A stretch of 64,000 nucleotides of DNA, from NCBI RefSeq assembly GCF_900236475.1, contig NZ_LT963352.1, positions 7,427,001-7,491,000 on the forward strand, written 5' to 3'. Each line of letters opens with the position of its first letter. The stretch's first letter is position 1. The notes under the pieces are model-generated. The model saw only the letters and a program-made list of their open reading frames with translations. It ran no database searches and had not been told where the DNA came from. The stretch is from Streptomyces chartreusis NRRL 3882 (GTDB lineage: Bacteria; Actinomycetota; Actinomycetes; Streptomycetales; Streptomycetaceae). The position numbers and the translations under genes were made by a program. Below, one piece after another: positions 50,042-58,495 of this stretch.

Positions 50042-50845
50042 GTGAACGACGGCGACGGGACCCTCGTGGCGGGAGCCCAGGGGAGGAAGTTCGGCCCGCT
50101 CGGCACGGCCTTGGTGATCATCCCGACCTACAACGAGGCGGAGAACATCAAGAGCATCGTCGGCCGGGTGCGCGAAGCCGTCCCCGAGGCGCACGTACTC
50201 GTGGCCGACGACAACAGCCCGGACGGCACGGGCAAGCTGGCCGACGAGCTGACCGTCGACGACGACCACGTCCATGTGCTGCACCGCAAGGGCAAGGAGG
50301 GGCTGGGCGCCGCCTACCTCGCGGGCTTCCGCTGGGGCCTGGAGCGCGACTACGGCGTGCTGGTCGAGATGGACGCCGACGGCTCCCACCAGCCCGAGGA
50401 GCTGCCCCGTCTGCTCACCGCCCTGAAGAGCGCCGACCTGGTGCTCGGCTCGCGCTGGGTGCCCGGCGGCCGAGTGGTGAACTGGCCGAAGTCCCGAGAG
50501 GTGATCTCCAGGGGCGGCAGCCTCTACTCCCGGCTGGCGCTCGACCTGCCCCTGCGCGACATCACCGGCGGCTACCGTGCCTTCCGGCGCGAGACCCTGG
50601 AGGGCCTCGGCCTGGACCAGGTCGCCTCCCAGGGCTACTGCTTCCAGGTCGACCTCGCCCGCCGCGCGGTCAAGGCCGGGTACCACGTCGTGGAGGTGCC
50701 CATCACCTTCGTCGAGCGTGAGCTCGGCGACTCCAAGATGAGCCGCGACATCCTCGTCGAGGCGCTGTGGCGGGTCACGGCGTGGGGTGTGGGGGAGCGG
50801 GTCGGCAAGGTCACGGGCCGCGGCGGCAAGCCGTCGAAGCCGTAG
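50042..50845 (+). CDS. ppm1: Polyprenol-phosphate mannose synthase
   Basis: The 267-residue GT2 enzyme transfers mannose from GDP-mannose to polyprenyl phosphate, feeding protein O-mannosylation (Pmt) and cell-surface glycans. Features are ALVIIPTYNEAENIKSIVGR, VLVADDNSPDGTGKLADEL with the DXD-like acidic patch, VLVEMDADGSHQPEELPRLL (DAD metal motif), SRWVPGGRVVNWPKSREVIS, and SYCFQVDL-type C-terminal sequence (SQGYCFQVDLARRAVKAG). Only the catalytic domain is present; the separate membrane domain of mycobacterial Ppm1 is lacking. From the literature, S. coelicolor Ppm1 (SCO1423) is needed for phage phiC31 infection. Confidence 0.93.
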   Translation: MNDGDGTLVAGAQGRKFGPLGTALVIIPTYNEAENIKSIVGRVREAVPEAHVLVADDNSPDGTGKLADELTVDDDHVHVLHRKGKEGLGAAYLAGFRWGLERDYGVLVEMDADGSHQPEELPRLLTALKSADLVLGSRWVPGGRVVNWPKSREVISRGGSLYSRLALDLPLRDITGGYRAFRRETLEGLGLDQVASQGYCFQVDLARRAVKAGYHVVEVPITFVERELGDSKMSRDILVEALWRVTAWGVGERVGKVTGRGGKPSKP

Positions 50846-50935
50846 CCGGCCCGTCTCATCCCTCGCCGGCCGCTCACAGAAACACCTGATCGGGGCCTTA
50901 TCCCGCGCTGAGCCGGGCCCAGGCACACTGGAGAC

Positions 50936-51511
50936 ATGACGACTGGCGCTCAGACCCCCGCTAATCCCGCCCGGCCCCGGCGCTCACGGCTGCGTACGTT
51001 CCTGCCGTTGGGGCTCGCCGCATGGCTCGTCCTGGAGATCTGGCTGCTCACGGTGGTCGCGGGGGCGTCGAGCGGGCTGGTGGTGTTCCTCGTCCTGGTG
51101 GCGGGCTTCATCCTCGGCTCGGTCGTCATCAAGCGGGCCGGCAGGCGGGCCTTCCGCAACCTCTCCGAGACGCTGCAACGGCAGCAGAGCGGCGTGATGC
51201 CCGCGGCGGCCCGGCCGAACAGCGAGGGCAACGGCCTGATGATGCTGGGCGGGCTGCTGCTGATGATCCCCGGTCTGGTGTCGGACGCGGCGGGCCTGCT
51301 CCTGCTGCTGCCTCCGGTCCAGAAGGCGGTGAGCCGCACCGCGGAGCGCACCTTCGAGCGCAAGCTCCGCGAGGCCGGCCCGGGCACCCTGGGCGGCGCC
51401 TTCCAGCAGGCCCGTATGCACCGCCCCGACGGCAAGGTCGTCCAGGGCGAGGTCATCCGTGACGACCGGGGCGACGCGCCGCAGGGACCGCGCCCCCCGC
51501 TGACGCACTGA
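50936..51511 (+). CDS. fxsA: FxsA-family membrane protein
   Basis: The 191-residue protein has the FxsA order: helix LRTFLPLGLAAWLVLEIWLL, second helix ASSGLVVFLVLVAGFILGSV, an amphipathic basic stretch (IKRAGRRAFRNLSETLQ), then GLMMLGGLLLMIPGLVSDAA and LLLLLPPVQK, ending in a cytoplasmic tail. FxsA modulates phage F exclusion in E. coli; the role in Streptomyces is unknown. ATG 50936 lies 90 nt after ppm1. Confidence 0.88.
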   Translation: MTTGAQTPANPARPRRSRLRTFLPLGLAAWLVLEIWLLTVVAGASSGLVVFLVLVAGFILGSVVIKRAGRRAFRNLSETLQRQQSGVMPAAARPNSEGNGLMMLGGLLLMIPGLVSDAAGLLLLLPPVQKAVSRTAERTFERKLREAGPGTLGGAFQQARMHRPDGKVVQGEVIRDDRGDAPQGPRPPLTH

Positions 51512-51603
51512 GCGCCCCGGCGTCCGGGCGCCGGCGGCGATGCCGGCCCCGGGCCCCCAAGGCGGGAGCCAGCGGCCGTAGCCGCAGGAGCGCATGACAA
51601 AAA

Positions 51604-51638
51604 CCGCGAGCGCCGTACTTCACGTACGGCGCCCGCGG
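51604..51638. terminator. Bidirectional hairpin between fxsA and rbpA
   Basis: Stem 51610-51618/51624-51632 (9 bp) extends after one mismatch by 51604-51608/51634-51638. It serves fxsA (plus) and rbpA (minus, stop at 51682). Confidence 0.7.
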
Positions 51639-51681
51639 CGGTCTTGACGCGCTGTAACTTTCGGCCAGGCCCCGGAGGGAC

Positions 51682-52056
51682 TTACGCCGACTTGCGGCTG
51701 TCTCGGGGATGAATCGCGATGTTCATCGCCCCGGAGCGCAGAACCGCCAGGCGCTCCTCGAGGACCTCTTCGAGTTCCTCACGGGTGCGCCGCTCCATCA
51801 GCATGTCCCAATGCGTACGCGCGGGCTTGGCCTTCTTCTCTTCCGGGCCATCGCCGTCCACGAGGAGTGCCTGGGCCCCGCAGACCTTGCACTCCCACTC
51901 CGGCGGGATCTCCGCCTCGACCGAGAAGGGCATCTCAAACCGGTGCCCCTTCTCGCATGCGTACTCCACGGCCTGGCGCGGGGCCAGGTCGATGCCGCGG
52001 TCCGTCTCGTAGCTGGTCACCACGAGGCGCGTGCCGCGAAGAGCTCGCTCACTCAT
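51682..52056 (-). CDS. rbpA: RNA polymerase-binding protein RbpA
   Basis: RbpA binds group 1 and 2 sigma factors and stabilises open complexes in actinobacteria. The 124-residue protein has the SERALRGTRLVVTSYETDRG N-terminus, zinc-type cysteines in VEYACEKGHRFEMPF and PPEWECKVCGAQALL, a basic linker (EKKAKPARTHWDMLMERR), and the C-terminal sigma-interaction helix RTREELEEVLEERLAVLR. A clear sigma-R promoter lies 62 nt upstream of the start (52118-52144). Confidence 0.95.
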   Translation of the reverse strand: MSERALRGTRLVVTSYETDRGIDLAPRQAVEYACEKGHRFEMPFSVEAEIPPEWECKVCGAQALLVDGDGPEEKKAKPARTHWDMLMERRTREELEEVLEERLAVLRSGAMNIAIHPRDSRKSA

Positions 52057-52117
52057 GAATCGTGCCTCCCGGGCTTGTCGCCCACAGGACAGGTGTCGCT
52101 GTCGTCGTCATCCGGTC

Positions 52118-52144
52118 AACGTCCGGTCGGCGGTAAAGATTCCC
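52118..52144 (-). promoter_or_regulatory. Sigma-R-type promoter of rbpA
   Basis: The minus strand reads GGGAAT (52144 to 52139), exactly 18 nt, then GTT (52120 to 52118), the consensus of the thiol-stress sigma factor SigR. S. coelicolor rbpA is a known SigR target. Confidence 0.85.
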
Positions 52145-52322
52145 GTTCCGAGTCCCGTTCCGGGTCATGCGTCGCCGTCGTAGCCGCCCTTGTTGTACCC
52201 ACCAGCGCCCGGTTTGTCACATCTGCTAGCAGATGTAACCCAGCGTTTCGGCATCTTTGACGCGCAGTAACGGTACGCCTGGCAGGCCAAACGCGTACAC
52301 TACAGCCCTTTCACGCCGAGTG

Positions 52323-53669
52323 CTAAATCCTGTCAGGAACCGGATTCCCCGCTTCTTCGATCGCACGCCGCACCGGAACCCGCGCGAGCAGGGCGAACCC
52401 GATGACGAAGAAGCCCACGAGCGAGATGATCGCGTCCCGGTAGCTCCCGGTCAGCTGATACGTGAGCCCGAACAGCAGCGGCCCGAGCCAGCTCATTCCG
52501 CGGTCGCTCATCTCGTACGCGGAGAAGTATTCGGCCTCCCTGCCGGACGGGACGAGATGGGAGAACAAGGACCTGGACAGCGCCTGGCTGCCGCCGAGGA
52601 CCAGACCGATGCCGGCGGCCAGGACGAAGAACCACACCGGCGCCCCGGCCGGCAGGAAGAACCCGGCGGCCAGTGTCACCGTCCACGCCACCAGCGAGCC
52701 CAGGATCGTGCGCTTGGCCCCGTAGGTCCGGGCCAGCCGGCCCATCGTCAGCGCGCCCGCCACCGCCAGGACCTGCACGAGCAGGACTGCGCCGATCAGG
52801 GTGGACTGCCCGAGGCCGAGTTCCTCGGAGCCGTAGACGGAGGCCTGGGAGATCACCGTCTGGATGCCGTCGTTGTAGACGAGGTACGCGAGCAGGAAGG
52901 CGAGCGTCAGCGGGTGGCGGCGCATGTCGCGGACGGTCGCCGCGAGCTGCCGGAACCCGGGAAGCGCCGCCTCCCGCGCGCCGGACCTGCGATCACGGAG
53001 CCGTGTCAGCGGGATGAGGGCGAACGCGCCCCACCACAGGCCCGCCGATGCCAGGCAGATGCGGACCGCCGTGCTCTCGGAGACACCGAAGCTGTCGTGC
53101 CCGGTGTAGAGGACCAGGTTGGCGACGAGGACCAGCGAGCCCGCCGCGTAGCCGAAGGCCCAGCCTCGGGAGGAGACCGCGTCCCGCTGCTCGGGCGGGG
53201 CGATCTGCGGCAGGTAGGAGTTGTAGAGCATCATCGCCACGGACTGCGCGGCGTTCGCGACGATCAGCAGCGCCCCGCCGAGCAGGTAGCGGTCGCCGTC
53301 CAGGAAGAACATGGCCGTCGTGGCCGTGGCTCCCAGGTAGGCGGCGGCCGCGAGGAGGGGCTTCTTGCGGCCGGTGCGGTCGGCGGCGGCGCCCACCAGG
53401 GGCATCGCCAGCACGGCCACGATCACCGACAGGGACACCGAGTACGCGAAGAAGGACCCGGCGCGCACCGGGATCCCGAGGGGGTGGACGTACCCGTCGG
53501 CGTCGGCCGCCGACTCGGCGACCGACGTCAGATAGGGGCCCAGGAACACGGTGAGCACGCTCGTCGAGTAGACGGAGCAGGCCCAGTCGTAGAAGTACCA
53601 GCCGCGCTGCTCGCGCCGCAGCCCCGCAGCCCCGTCGGCCGCCTCCGGACGCGCGGTGTCGGTGCCCAC
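52323..53669 (-). CDS. UMF1/Atg22-type MFS transporter
   Basis: The 448-residue, 11-12 helix protein starts MGTDTARPEAADGAAGLRRE. It shows the Atg22-like signature QRGWYFYDWACSVYSTSVLT in helix 1, a central MMLYNSYLPQIAPPEQRDAV loop with the RGWAFGYAAGSL motif, and YEMSDRGMSWLGPLLFGLTY near helix 11. Eukaryotic Atg22 exports amino acids from vacuoles; bacterial members are uncharacterised. The start is GTG 53669. The GDPD gene lies 48 nt upstream on the same strand. Confidence 0.88.
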   Translation of the reverse strand: MGTDTARPEAADGAAGLRREQRGWYFYDWACSVYSTSVLTVFLGPYLTSVAESAADADGYVHPLGIPVRAGSFFAYSVSLSVIVAVLAMPLVGAAADRTGRKKPLLAAAAYLGATATTAMFFLDGDRYLLGGALLIVANAAQSVAMMLYNSYLPQIAPPEQRDAVSSRGWAFGYAAGSLVLVANLVLYTGHDSFGVSESTAVRICLASAGLWWGAFALIPLTRLRDRRSGAREAALPGFRQLAATVRDMRRHPLTLAFLLAYLVYNDGIQTVISQASVYGSEELGLGQSTLIGAVLLVQVLAVAGALTMGRLARTYGAKRTILGSLVAWTVTLAAGFFLPAGAPVWFFVLAAGIGLVLGGSQALSRSLFSHLVPSGREAEYFSAYEMSDRGMSWLGPLLFGLTYQLTGSYRDAIISLVGFFVIGFALLARVPVRRAIEEAGNPVPDRI

Positions 53670-53717
53670 CCGTGTCCTCGCTTCCCCGTGAACGCGCAGG
53701 GGCGACCGGCCGGGGTG

Positions 53718-54485
53718 TCAGACCCAGACGCCGCGGTCCTCCATGACCTTGCGCAACGTGTCGATGTGATCGGTCATGATGCCATCCACGCCGAGGTCCA
53801 GAAGCCGGTGCATGCTCTCCGGGTCGTTGACGGTCCACACGTGCACCTGGAGCCCGCGCGCGTGGGCGGCGTGCAGGAAGCGGTGGTCCACGACCTGGAT
53901 GCCGGACTGGATCTCGGGCACCTGGGCGGCGACCGCCGAGCGGCGCACCGCCGCCGGCAGCCCCCAGGAGCGCAGCCGCAGATTGAGCACTCCCCGGGTG
54001 CCGTACGAGGTGGCCAGGCGCGGGCCGGCCAGCCGCTGGGCACGCACCACGCGGGCCTCGGAGAACGAGCCGAGGCAGATCCGGTCCCAGGAGTGCGTCC
54101 GGCCGACCAGGTCGAGGAAGGGCAGCAGGGCGGCCTCCGCCTTGACGTCGACGTTCCAGCGCACGTCCGGGAAGGTCTCCAGCAGTTCCTCGAAGAGCGG
54201 CACCGGTTCCTCCCCGGCCACGCGCGCGTGGCGCACCTCCTGCCAGGGCAGGTCGGCGATCCGGCCCGCGCCGTTCGTCACCCGGTCCAGGGTCGCGTCG
54301 TGGAAGGCGACGAGCTTGCCGTCCCGGGTGGCGTGGACGTCGGTCTCGATGTAGCGGTAGCCCGCCTCGACGGCACACCGGAACTGCCGCACGGTGTTCT
54401 CCAGGCCGTCCGCGGCCCCGCCCCGGTGGGCGAAGGCGATCGGGCCGGGATGGTCGAGGTAGGGATGGCGTATCCGCGAGGTCAC
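53718..54485 (-). CDS. Glycerophosphodiester phosphodiesterase
   Basis: The 255-residue protein has the GDPD active-site blocks: IAFAHRGGAADGLENTVRQF, YIETDVHATRDGKLVAFHDA then TLDRVTNG, KAEAALLPFLDLV, and VWTVNDPESMHRLLDLGVDG near the C-terminus. It would release glycerol-3-phosphate and an alcohol from lipid headgroups. No signal peptide, so cytoplasmic. GTG 54485 overlaps the yczE-type stop by 4 nt, so both are probably co-transcribed. Confidence 0.92.
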   Translation of the reverse strand: MTSRIRHPYLDHPGPIAFAHRGGAADGLENTVRQFRCAVEAGYRYIETDVHATRDGKLVAFHDATLDRVTNGAGRIADLPWQEVRHARVAGEEPVPLFEELLETFPDVRWNVDVKAEAALLPFLDLVGRTHSWDRICLGSFSEARVVRAQRLAGPRLATSYGTRGVLNLRLRSWGLPAAVRRSAVAAQVPEIQSGIQVVDHRFLHAAHARGLQVHVWTVNDPESMHRLLDLGVDGIMTDHIDTLRKVMEDRGVWV

Positions 54486-55135
54486 GGACGCAGTATCGCT
54501 CCTCGGGGTTGCCCCGTGGCAACGACCGCGCTGCCGCCGGATGCCGCGGGGACGGCGAACACGCGCAGGAACAGCTGGGCGAGCGGGCCGATCGCCACCG
54601 CGTACAGGAGGGTGCCGATCCCGACGGTGCCGCCCAGTGCGAAGCCGGTCGCCACGACCGTGAGCTCGATGCCCGTGCGCACCAGGCGGATCGAGACGCC
54701 CGTGAGCTGGTGGAGCCCCGTCATCAGACCGTCGCGCGGGCCCGGCCCGAAGCGGGCCGCGATGTACAGGCCGGTCGCCGCGCCGTTCAGGACGATCCCC
54801 GCCACCATCAGGCTCACGCGGGGCACCCAGCCGTGGGCGTCGGGCACCAGGGCCAGCGTCGCGTCCATCGCCATGCCGATGACCAGCACGTTGGAGATCG
54901 TGCCCAGGCCCGGCCGCTGGCGCAGTGGGATCCACGCGAGCAGCACCGCGGCGCCCACGATGGTCAGCACGACGCCGATCGACAGACCGGTCCGCTCGGC
55001 GAGCCCCTGGTGCAGCACGTTCCACGGCTCCAGCCCGAGCCCCGACCGGACGAGGAGCGCCGAACTCGCTCCGTACAGCGCGAGACCGACGTAAAGCTGC
55101 GTCAGTCGCCGAGCGAGCCGCCGCTGCGTGGACAT
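54482..55135 (-). CDS. YczE/YyaS/YitT-family membrane protein
   Basis: The 217-residue protein has five or six hydrophobic segments and the family motifs LYVGLALYGASSALLVRSGL, LGLEPWNVLHQGLAERTGLS and GPGPRDGLMTGLHQLTGVSI. It is divergent from a MocR-type regulator (99 nt between starts). The YczR/YczE pair is a recognised association of a PLP-dependent GntR regulator with this membrane protein in many bacteria. The transported compound is unknown, possibly a vitamin B6-related or amino compound. Confidence 0.85.
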   Translation of the reverse strand: MSTQRRLARRLTQLYVGLALYGASSALLVRSGLGLEPWNVLHQGLAERTGLSIGVVLTIVGAAVLLAWIPLRQRPGLGTISNVLVIGMAMDATLALVPDAHGWVPRVSLMVAGIVLNGAATGLYIAARFGPGPRDGLMTGLHQLTGVSIRLVRTGIELTVVATGFALGGTVGIGTLLYAVAIGPLAQLFLRVFAVPAASGGSAVVATGQPRGAILRP

Positions 55136-55156
55136 GATGTGCCCCCCTGTTGGTTA

Positions 55157-55230
55157 GTGGACTGATGCATGACACCCTGTGGCTTGGATCGAGAGGCCAT
55201 CCATGGCCAATCCGGGGAAGGTGGACTGAT
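55157..55230. promoter_or_regulatory. Putative operator between yczE and the MocR-type regulator
   Basis: GTGGACTGAT occurs as a direct repeat at 55157-55166 and 55221-55230, 64 bp apart, and GGCCAT/ATGGCC forms an inverted repeat at 55195-55208. MocR proteins bind direct repeats, so these are candidates; untested. Confidence 0.4.
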
Positions 55231-55234
55231 TCTC

Positions 55235-56734
55235 ATGGCGCAGTGGACCTCGGCCGTGGGTGCGGCACAGCTCGCGCGGCTGCTCAACTCCCAGCAGGAC
55301 CGCCCGGCGGGGCCCGGCACGCGCCGGCCGCCCGCCTACCGCGCGCTCGCCGACGGCGTCCGCCTGCTGGTGCTCGAAGGGCGTGTCCCGGTGGCCGCCC
55401 GGCTGCCCGCCGAGCGGGAACTCGCCCTGTCCCTGTCCGTCAGCCGTACGACGGTCGCCGCCGCGTACGAGGCCCTGCGCAGCGAGGGGTTCCTGGAGTC
55501 CCGGCGCGGCGCGGGCAGTTGGACCGCCGTACCGGCCGGGAACCCGCTGCCCGCGCGCGGGCTGGAACCCTTGCCGCCGGAGGCCCTCGGCTCGATGATC
55601 GACCTCGGCTGTGCGGCGCTTCCGGCCCCCGAGCCGTGGCTGACCCGGGCCGTGCAGGGCGCGCTGGAGGAACTGCCGCCGTACGCGCACACGCACGGCG
55701 ACTATCCCGCCGGGCTGCCCGCGCTGCGGTCGATGATCGCCGAGCGCTACACCGCGCGCGGGATACCGACCATGCCCGAGCAGATCATGGTGACGACCGG
55801 GGCGATGGGCGCGATCGACGCGATCTGCCACCTGTTCGCGGGGCGGGGTGAGCGCATCGCCGTCGAGTCGCCCTCGTACGCCAACATCCTTCAGCTGATG
55901 CGGGAGGCCGGGGCCCGGCTCGTGCCCGTCGCGATGGCCGAGGGGCTCTCCGGATGGGACATGGACCGCTGGCGGCAGGTCCTGCGGGACGCCGCGCCCC
56001 GGATCGCCTACGTCGTCGCCGACTTCCACAACCCGACCGGTGCGCTCGCCGACGAGGACCAGCGCCGGCGGCTGGTCGACGCGGCCAGGTCCGCGGGGAC
56101 CGTGCTGATCGCCGACGAGACGATGAGCGAGCTGTGGCTCGACCCGGACGTGCGGATGCCACGGGCGGTGTGTGCCTTCGATCCGGCCGGTTCGACGGTG
56201 ATCACCGTGGGGTCGGCGAGCAAGGCCTTCTGGGCCGGGATGCGCATCGGGTGGGTGCGGGCCGCGCCGGACGTGATCCGCAGCCTGGTCGCGGCGCGTG
56301 CGTACGCGGATCTCGGCACGCCGGTGCTGGAGCAGCTGGCCGTTAACTGGCTGTTCGGCACGGGGGGTTGGGAGCAGGCCGTGCAGGTGCGGCGGGAGCA
56401 GGCGCGGGAGAACCGCGACGAGATCGTGGCGGCGGTGCGGCGGGAGCTGCCCGGGTGGGAGTTCGAGGTGCCTCGGGGCGGGCTGACGCTGTGGGTGCGC
56501 ACGGGCGGTCTGTCCGGGTCACGGCTCGCTGAGGCGGGGGAGCGGGTGGGCGTGCGGGTGCCGTCCGGGCCGCGGTTCGGGGTGGACGGGGCGTTCGAGG
56601 GATATGTGCGGTTGCCGTTCACCGTGGGGGGTGCGGTGGCCGAGGAGGCGGCTGTGCGGCTGGCCGCGGCGGCGCGGATCGTGGAGGACGGGGGTGTGGG
56701 GGCCGGTGAGTCGCCGCGGACGTTCGTGGCGTAG
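55235..56734 (+). CDS. MocR/GntR-type PLP-dependent transcriptional regulator (YczR-like)
   Basis: The 499-residue protein has an N-terminal GntR winged HTH (RLPAERELALSLSVSRTTVA, then AYEALRSEGFLESRRGAGSW, residues about 55-100) and a fold-type I aminotransferase domain. The PLP lysine is in VGSASKAFWAGMRIGW and the N-T-G loop in DFHNPTGALADED. It is divergent from a YczE-type gene, the usual partner of this MocR subgroup. ATG 55235 is preferred over the longer in-frame start at 55169, which would cover the operator. Confidence 0.9.
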   Translation: MAQWTSAVGAAQLARLLNSQQDRPAGPGTRRPPAYRALADGVRLLVLEGRVPVAARLPAERELALSLSVSRTTVAAAYEALRSEGFLESRRGAGSWTAVPAGNPLPARGLEPLPPEALGSMIDLGCAALPAPEPWLTRAVQGALEELPPYAHTHGDYPAGLPALRSMIAERYTARGIPTMPEQIMVTTGAMGAIDAICHLFAGRGERIAVESPSYANILQLMREAGARLVPVAMAEGLSGWDMDRWRQVLRDAAPRIAYVVADFHNPTGALADEDQRRRLVDAARSAGTVLIADETMSELWLDPDVRMPRAVCAFDPAGSTVITVGSASKAFWAGMRIGWVRAAPDVIRSLVAARAYADLGTPVLEQLAVNWLFGTGGWEQAVQVRREQARENRDEIVAAVRRELPGWEFEVPRGGLTLWVRTGGLSGSRLAEAGERVGVRVPSGPRFGVDGAFEGYVRLPFTVGGAVAEEAAVRLAAAARIVEDGGVGAGESPRTFVA

Positions 56735-56777
56735 GCCGGGTCGGCGGCCGCGGTGATCGGCCGACCGACCGCGCTCT

Positions 56778-58445
56778 TCAGGACGTCTTGGTGGCTTTCG
56801 TCAGCACCGGGACGGGCTTTCGTTCCGCCGGTTCCGTCAGTACCGGCACCGGCTCGGATTCCACCGGCTCCGGCTCGACCAGATCCGGTTCACCCTGCGC
56901 CGGATCCGGGTCGGGCACCGTCTCCCCGTCCGCCGGTGTCGTGCGGGGCGGCAGGAGGTCCAGTACCGCCTGGCGGTGGGCGTCGGACGTCGCGTCGTCG
57001 TAGGGGTTGGGTGTGGCCGGGACCTGGAGGCGGTGGACCGGGCCCGTGCCCAGGCGGGCGTAGCCGCGCCCGGGGGGGACCTGGTCGACGGGGGTGGTGT
57101 GCGGGGGCGCGCCCAGGACGGACCCGACCTGGTCGGCCGTCGCCGGGCCGAGGACCACGCGCGCGCGGGTATGCTGCCGCACGGCGTCGGTGAGGGTGTC
57201 GACGCTGTCGAGCTGGTCGGCCACGACCACCGTCACGTTCGCCGGGCGGCCGTGCCGCAGGGGGACGTGGAGAAGGGACTGCGGGTCCTTGCGGTCGTCG
57301 GCGGCGGCCAGGTGGGTGAACGCCGTCGGGCGGTCCAGGAGGATCCACAGGGGACGCTTGGTGTCGTCTGGCGGCGGGTGGCCCGCCTGATGGGCGCGGT
57401 TGGCGGCGATGAGGCGGCGCTCGGTCTCGAGCGCGGCCCACTCCAGGCTGGCCAGCGCCCCGGTGAGCCCGCACTCGACGGCCAGGACACCGTCCCGGCC
57501 GGTCAGGCATGCGTACTCGCCGGTGCCGCCGCCGTCGACGATCACCACGTCACCGTGCTGGAGGGCCTGGAGGGCGATGGACCGCAGCAGGGTCGAGGTG
57601 CCGCTGCCCGGCTGGCCCAGGGCGAGCAGATGGGGCTCGGTCGAGCGCAGGCCCGTGCGCCAGACGACCGGGGGCACGTCCCGTTGCTGCTCGCCGCAGG
57701 TGAGGGGGAGCGTGCGCCGGACCTCGGTGGGGTCGGTGAAGCCGAGGACCGTCTCGCCGGGCGCGGTGACGAAACGCTGGGCGGCGATGTCCACGGGCAG
57801 CGGCAGGAGCACGCTGACCGTCAACTGGTTGCCCTCCTCGTCCCACGTGAAGTGGTATTCGCGGCCACGGCCCGACTTGGCCGCGAGCACGTGCTCGATC
57901 CGGGCACGGGCCTCGGCCTCGCCGTCGGTGAAGTACGCCGGGTAGCGGACCACCAGGTGCGAGATCCGGCCGCCGCCGTCGAACGCGTAGGTGGGGAAGG
58001 CCTTGTCCCACGCACCGCCGTGGGCGTACAGCGGCTCGGGGTCCTCGGCGGAGGAGAAGTACGGCACGAGTGCCTCGTAGAGCGCCTTGAGGCGCTCGGT
58101 CTGCGACTCGTCGGGTCCGTCGGGAGCCGCCGGCGTGCGGTCCCGGCCCTGCCATGCCGCAGCCGCCATCAGTGTGACGGCGGCGAGCAGCGGTCCGTAC
58201 GGCAGCAGCGCCACGACCAGGAGCACGGAGGCCACCAGGAACAGCAGCGCCCCCCGTCTCTCCTTGGGGGTGTCGGTCCATCTGCGCCGCCCGGCCGCTG
58301 CCAGCCGGCGCAGACCGCGCGTGATCGTGATCACCGGGTGGAGGACGTCCGTGGCAGTGTCGGCCGCCGTCCGGGCCAGCTCCCGGCTCCGGACGAGCTG
58401 CGCGCTGCCGTTGCTCAGAATGCGGGGGAGGGGGCGCCGGGCCAC
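56778..58445 (-). CDS. FtsK/SpoIIIE-like ATPase with altered Walker motifs
   Basis: The 555-residue protein starts at GTG 58445 after GGAGG. It has two hydrophobic helices (about residues 50-90; LLFLVASVLLVVALLPYGPL). A cytoplasmic domain with an FtsK-like fold follows: EPHLLALGQPGSGTSTLLRS (residues 270-289) at the P-loop position, VVIVDGGGTGEYACL, a leucine-rich middle, then PLWILLDRPTAFTHLAA at the Walker B position, and an acidic Pro/Glu/Val-rich tail. The invariant P-loop Lys is Thr (codon ACC) and the Walker B Glu is Arg. It resembles actinomycete plasmid Tra-type ATPases as I remember them. The small membrane protein 51 nt upstream is its likely partner. Confidence 0.75.
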   Translation of the reverse strand: MARRPLPRILSNGSAQLVRSRELARTAADTATDVLHPVITITRGLRRLAAAGRRRWTDTPKERRGALLFLVASVLLVVALLPYGPLLAAVTLMAAAAWQGRDRTPAAPDGPDESQTERLKALYEALVPYFSSAEDPEPLYAHGGAWDKAFPTYAFDGGGRISHLVVRYPAYFTDGEAEARARIEHVLAAKSGRGREYHFTWDEEGNQLTVSVLLPLPVDIAAQRFVTAPGETVLGFTDPTEVRRTLPLTCGEQQRDVPPVVWRTGLRSTEPHLLALGQPGSGTSTLLRSIALQALQHGDVVIVDGGGTGEYACLTGRDGVLAVECGLTGALASLEWAALETERRLIAANRAHQAGHPPPDDTKRPLWILLDRPTAFTHLAAADDRKDPQSLLHVPLRHGRPANVTVVVADQLDSVDTLTDAVRQHTRARVVLGPATADQVGSVLGAPPHTTPVDQVPPGRGYARLGTGPVHRLQVPATPNPYDDATSDAHRQAVLDLLPPRTTPADGETVPDPDPAQGEPDLVEPEPVESEPVPVLTEPAERKPVPVLTKATKTS

Positions 58446-58495
58446 TGCTGCCTCCAGAGAGTGCCTACGGGCGGGATGCGTACGGGGCGGCGTCG

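Noticed and set aside
52257..55094. 945-codon plus-strand open frame
   Set aside because: Antisense to the MFS, GDPD and YczE genes, all of which have clear family motifs. Composition (Gly, Arg, Asp, His, Val, Gln) is that of shadow frames.
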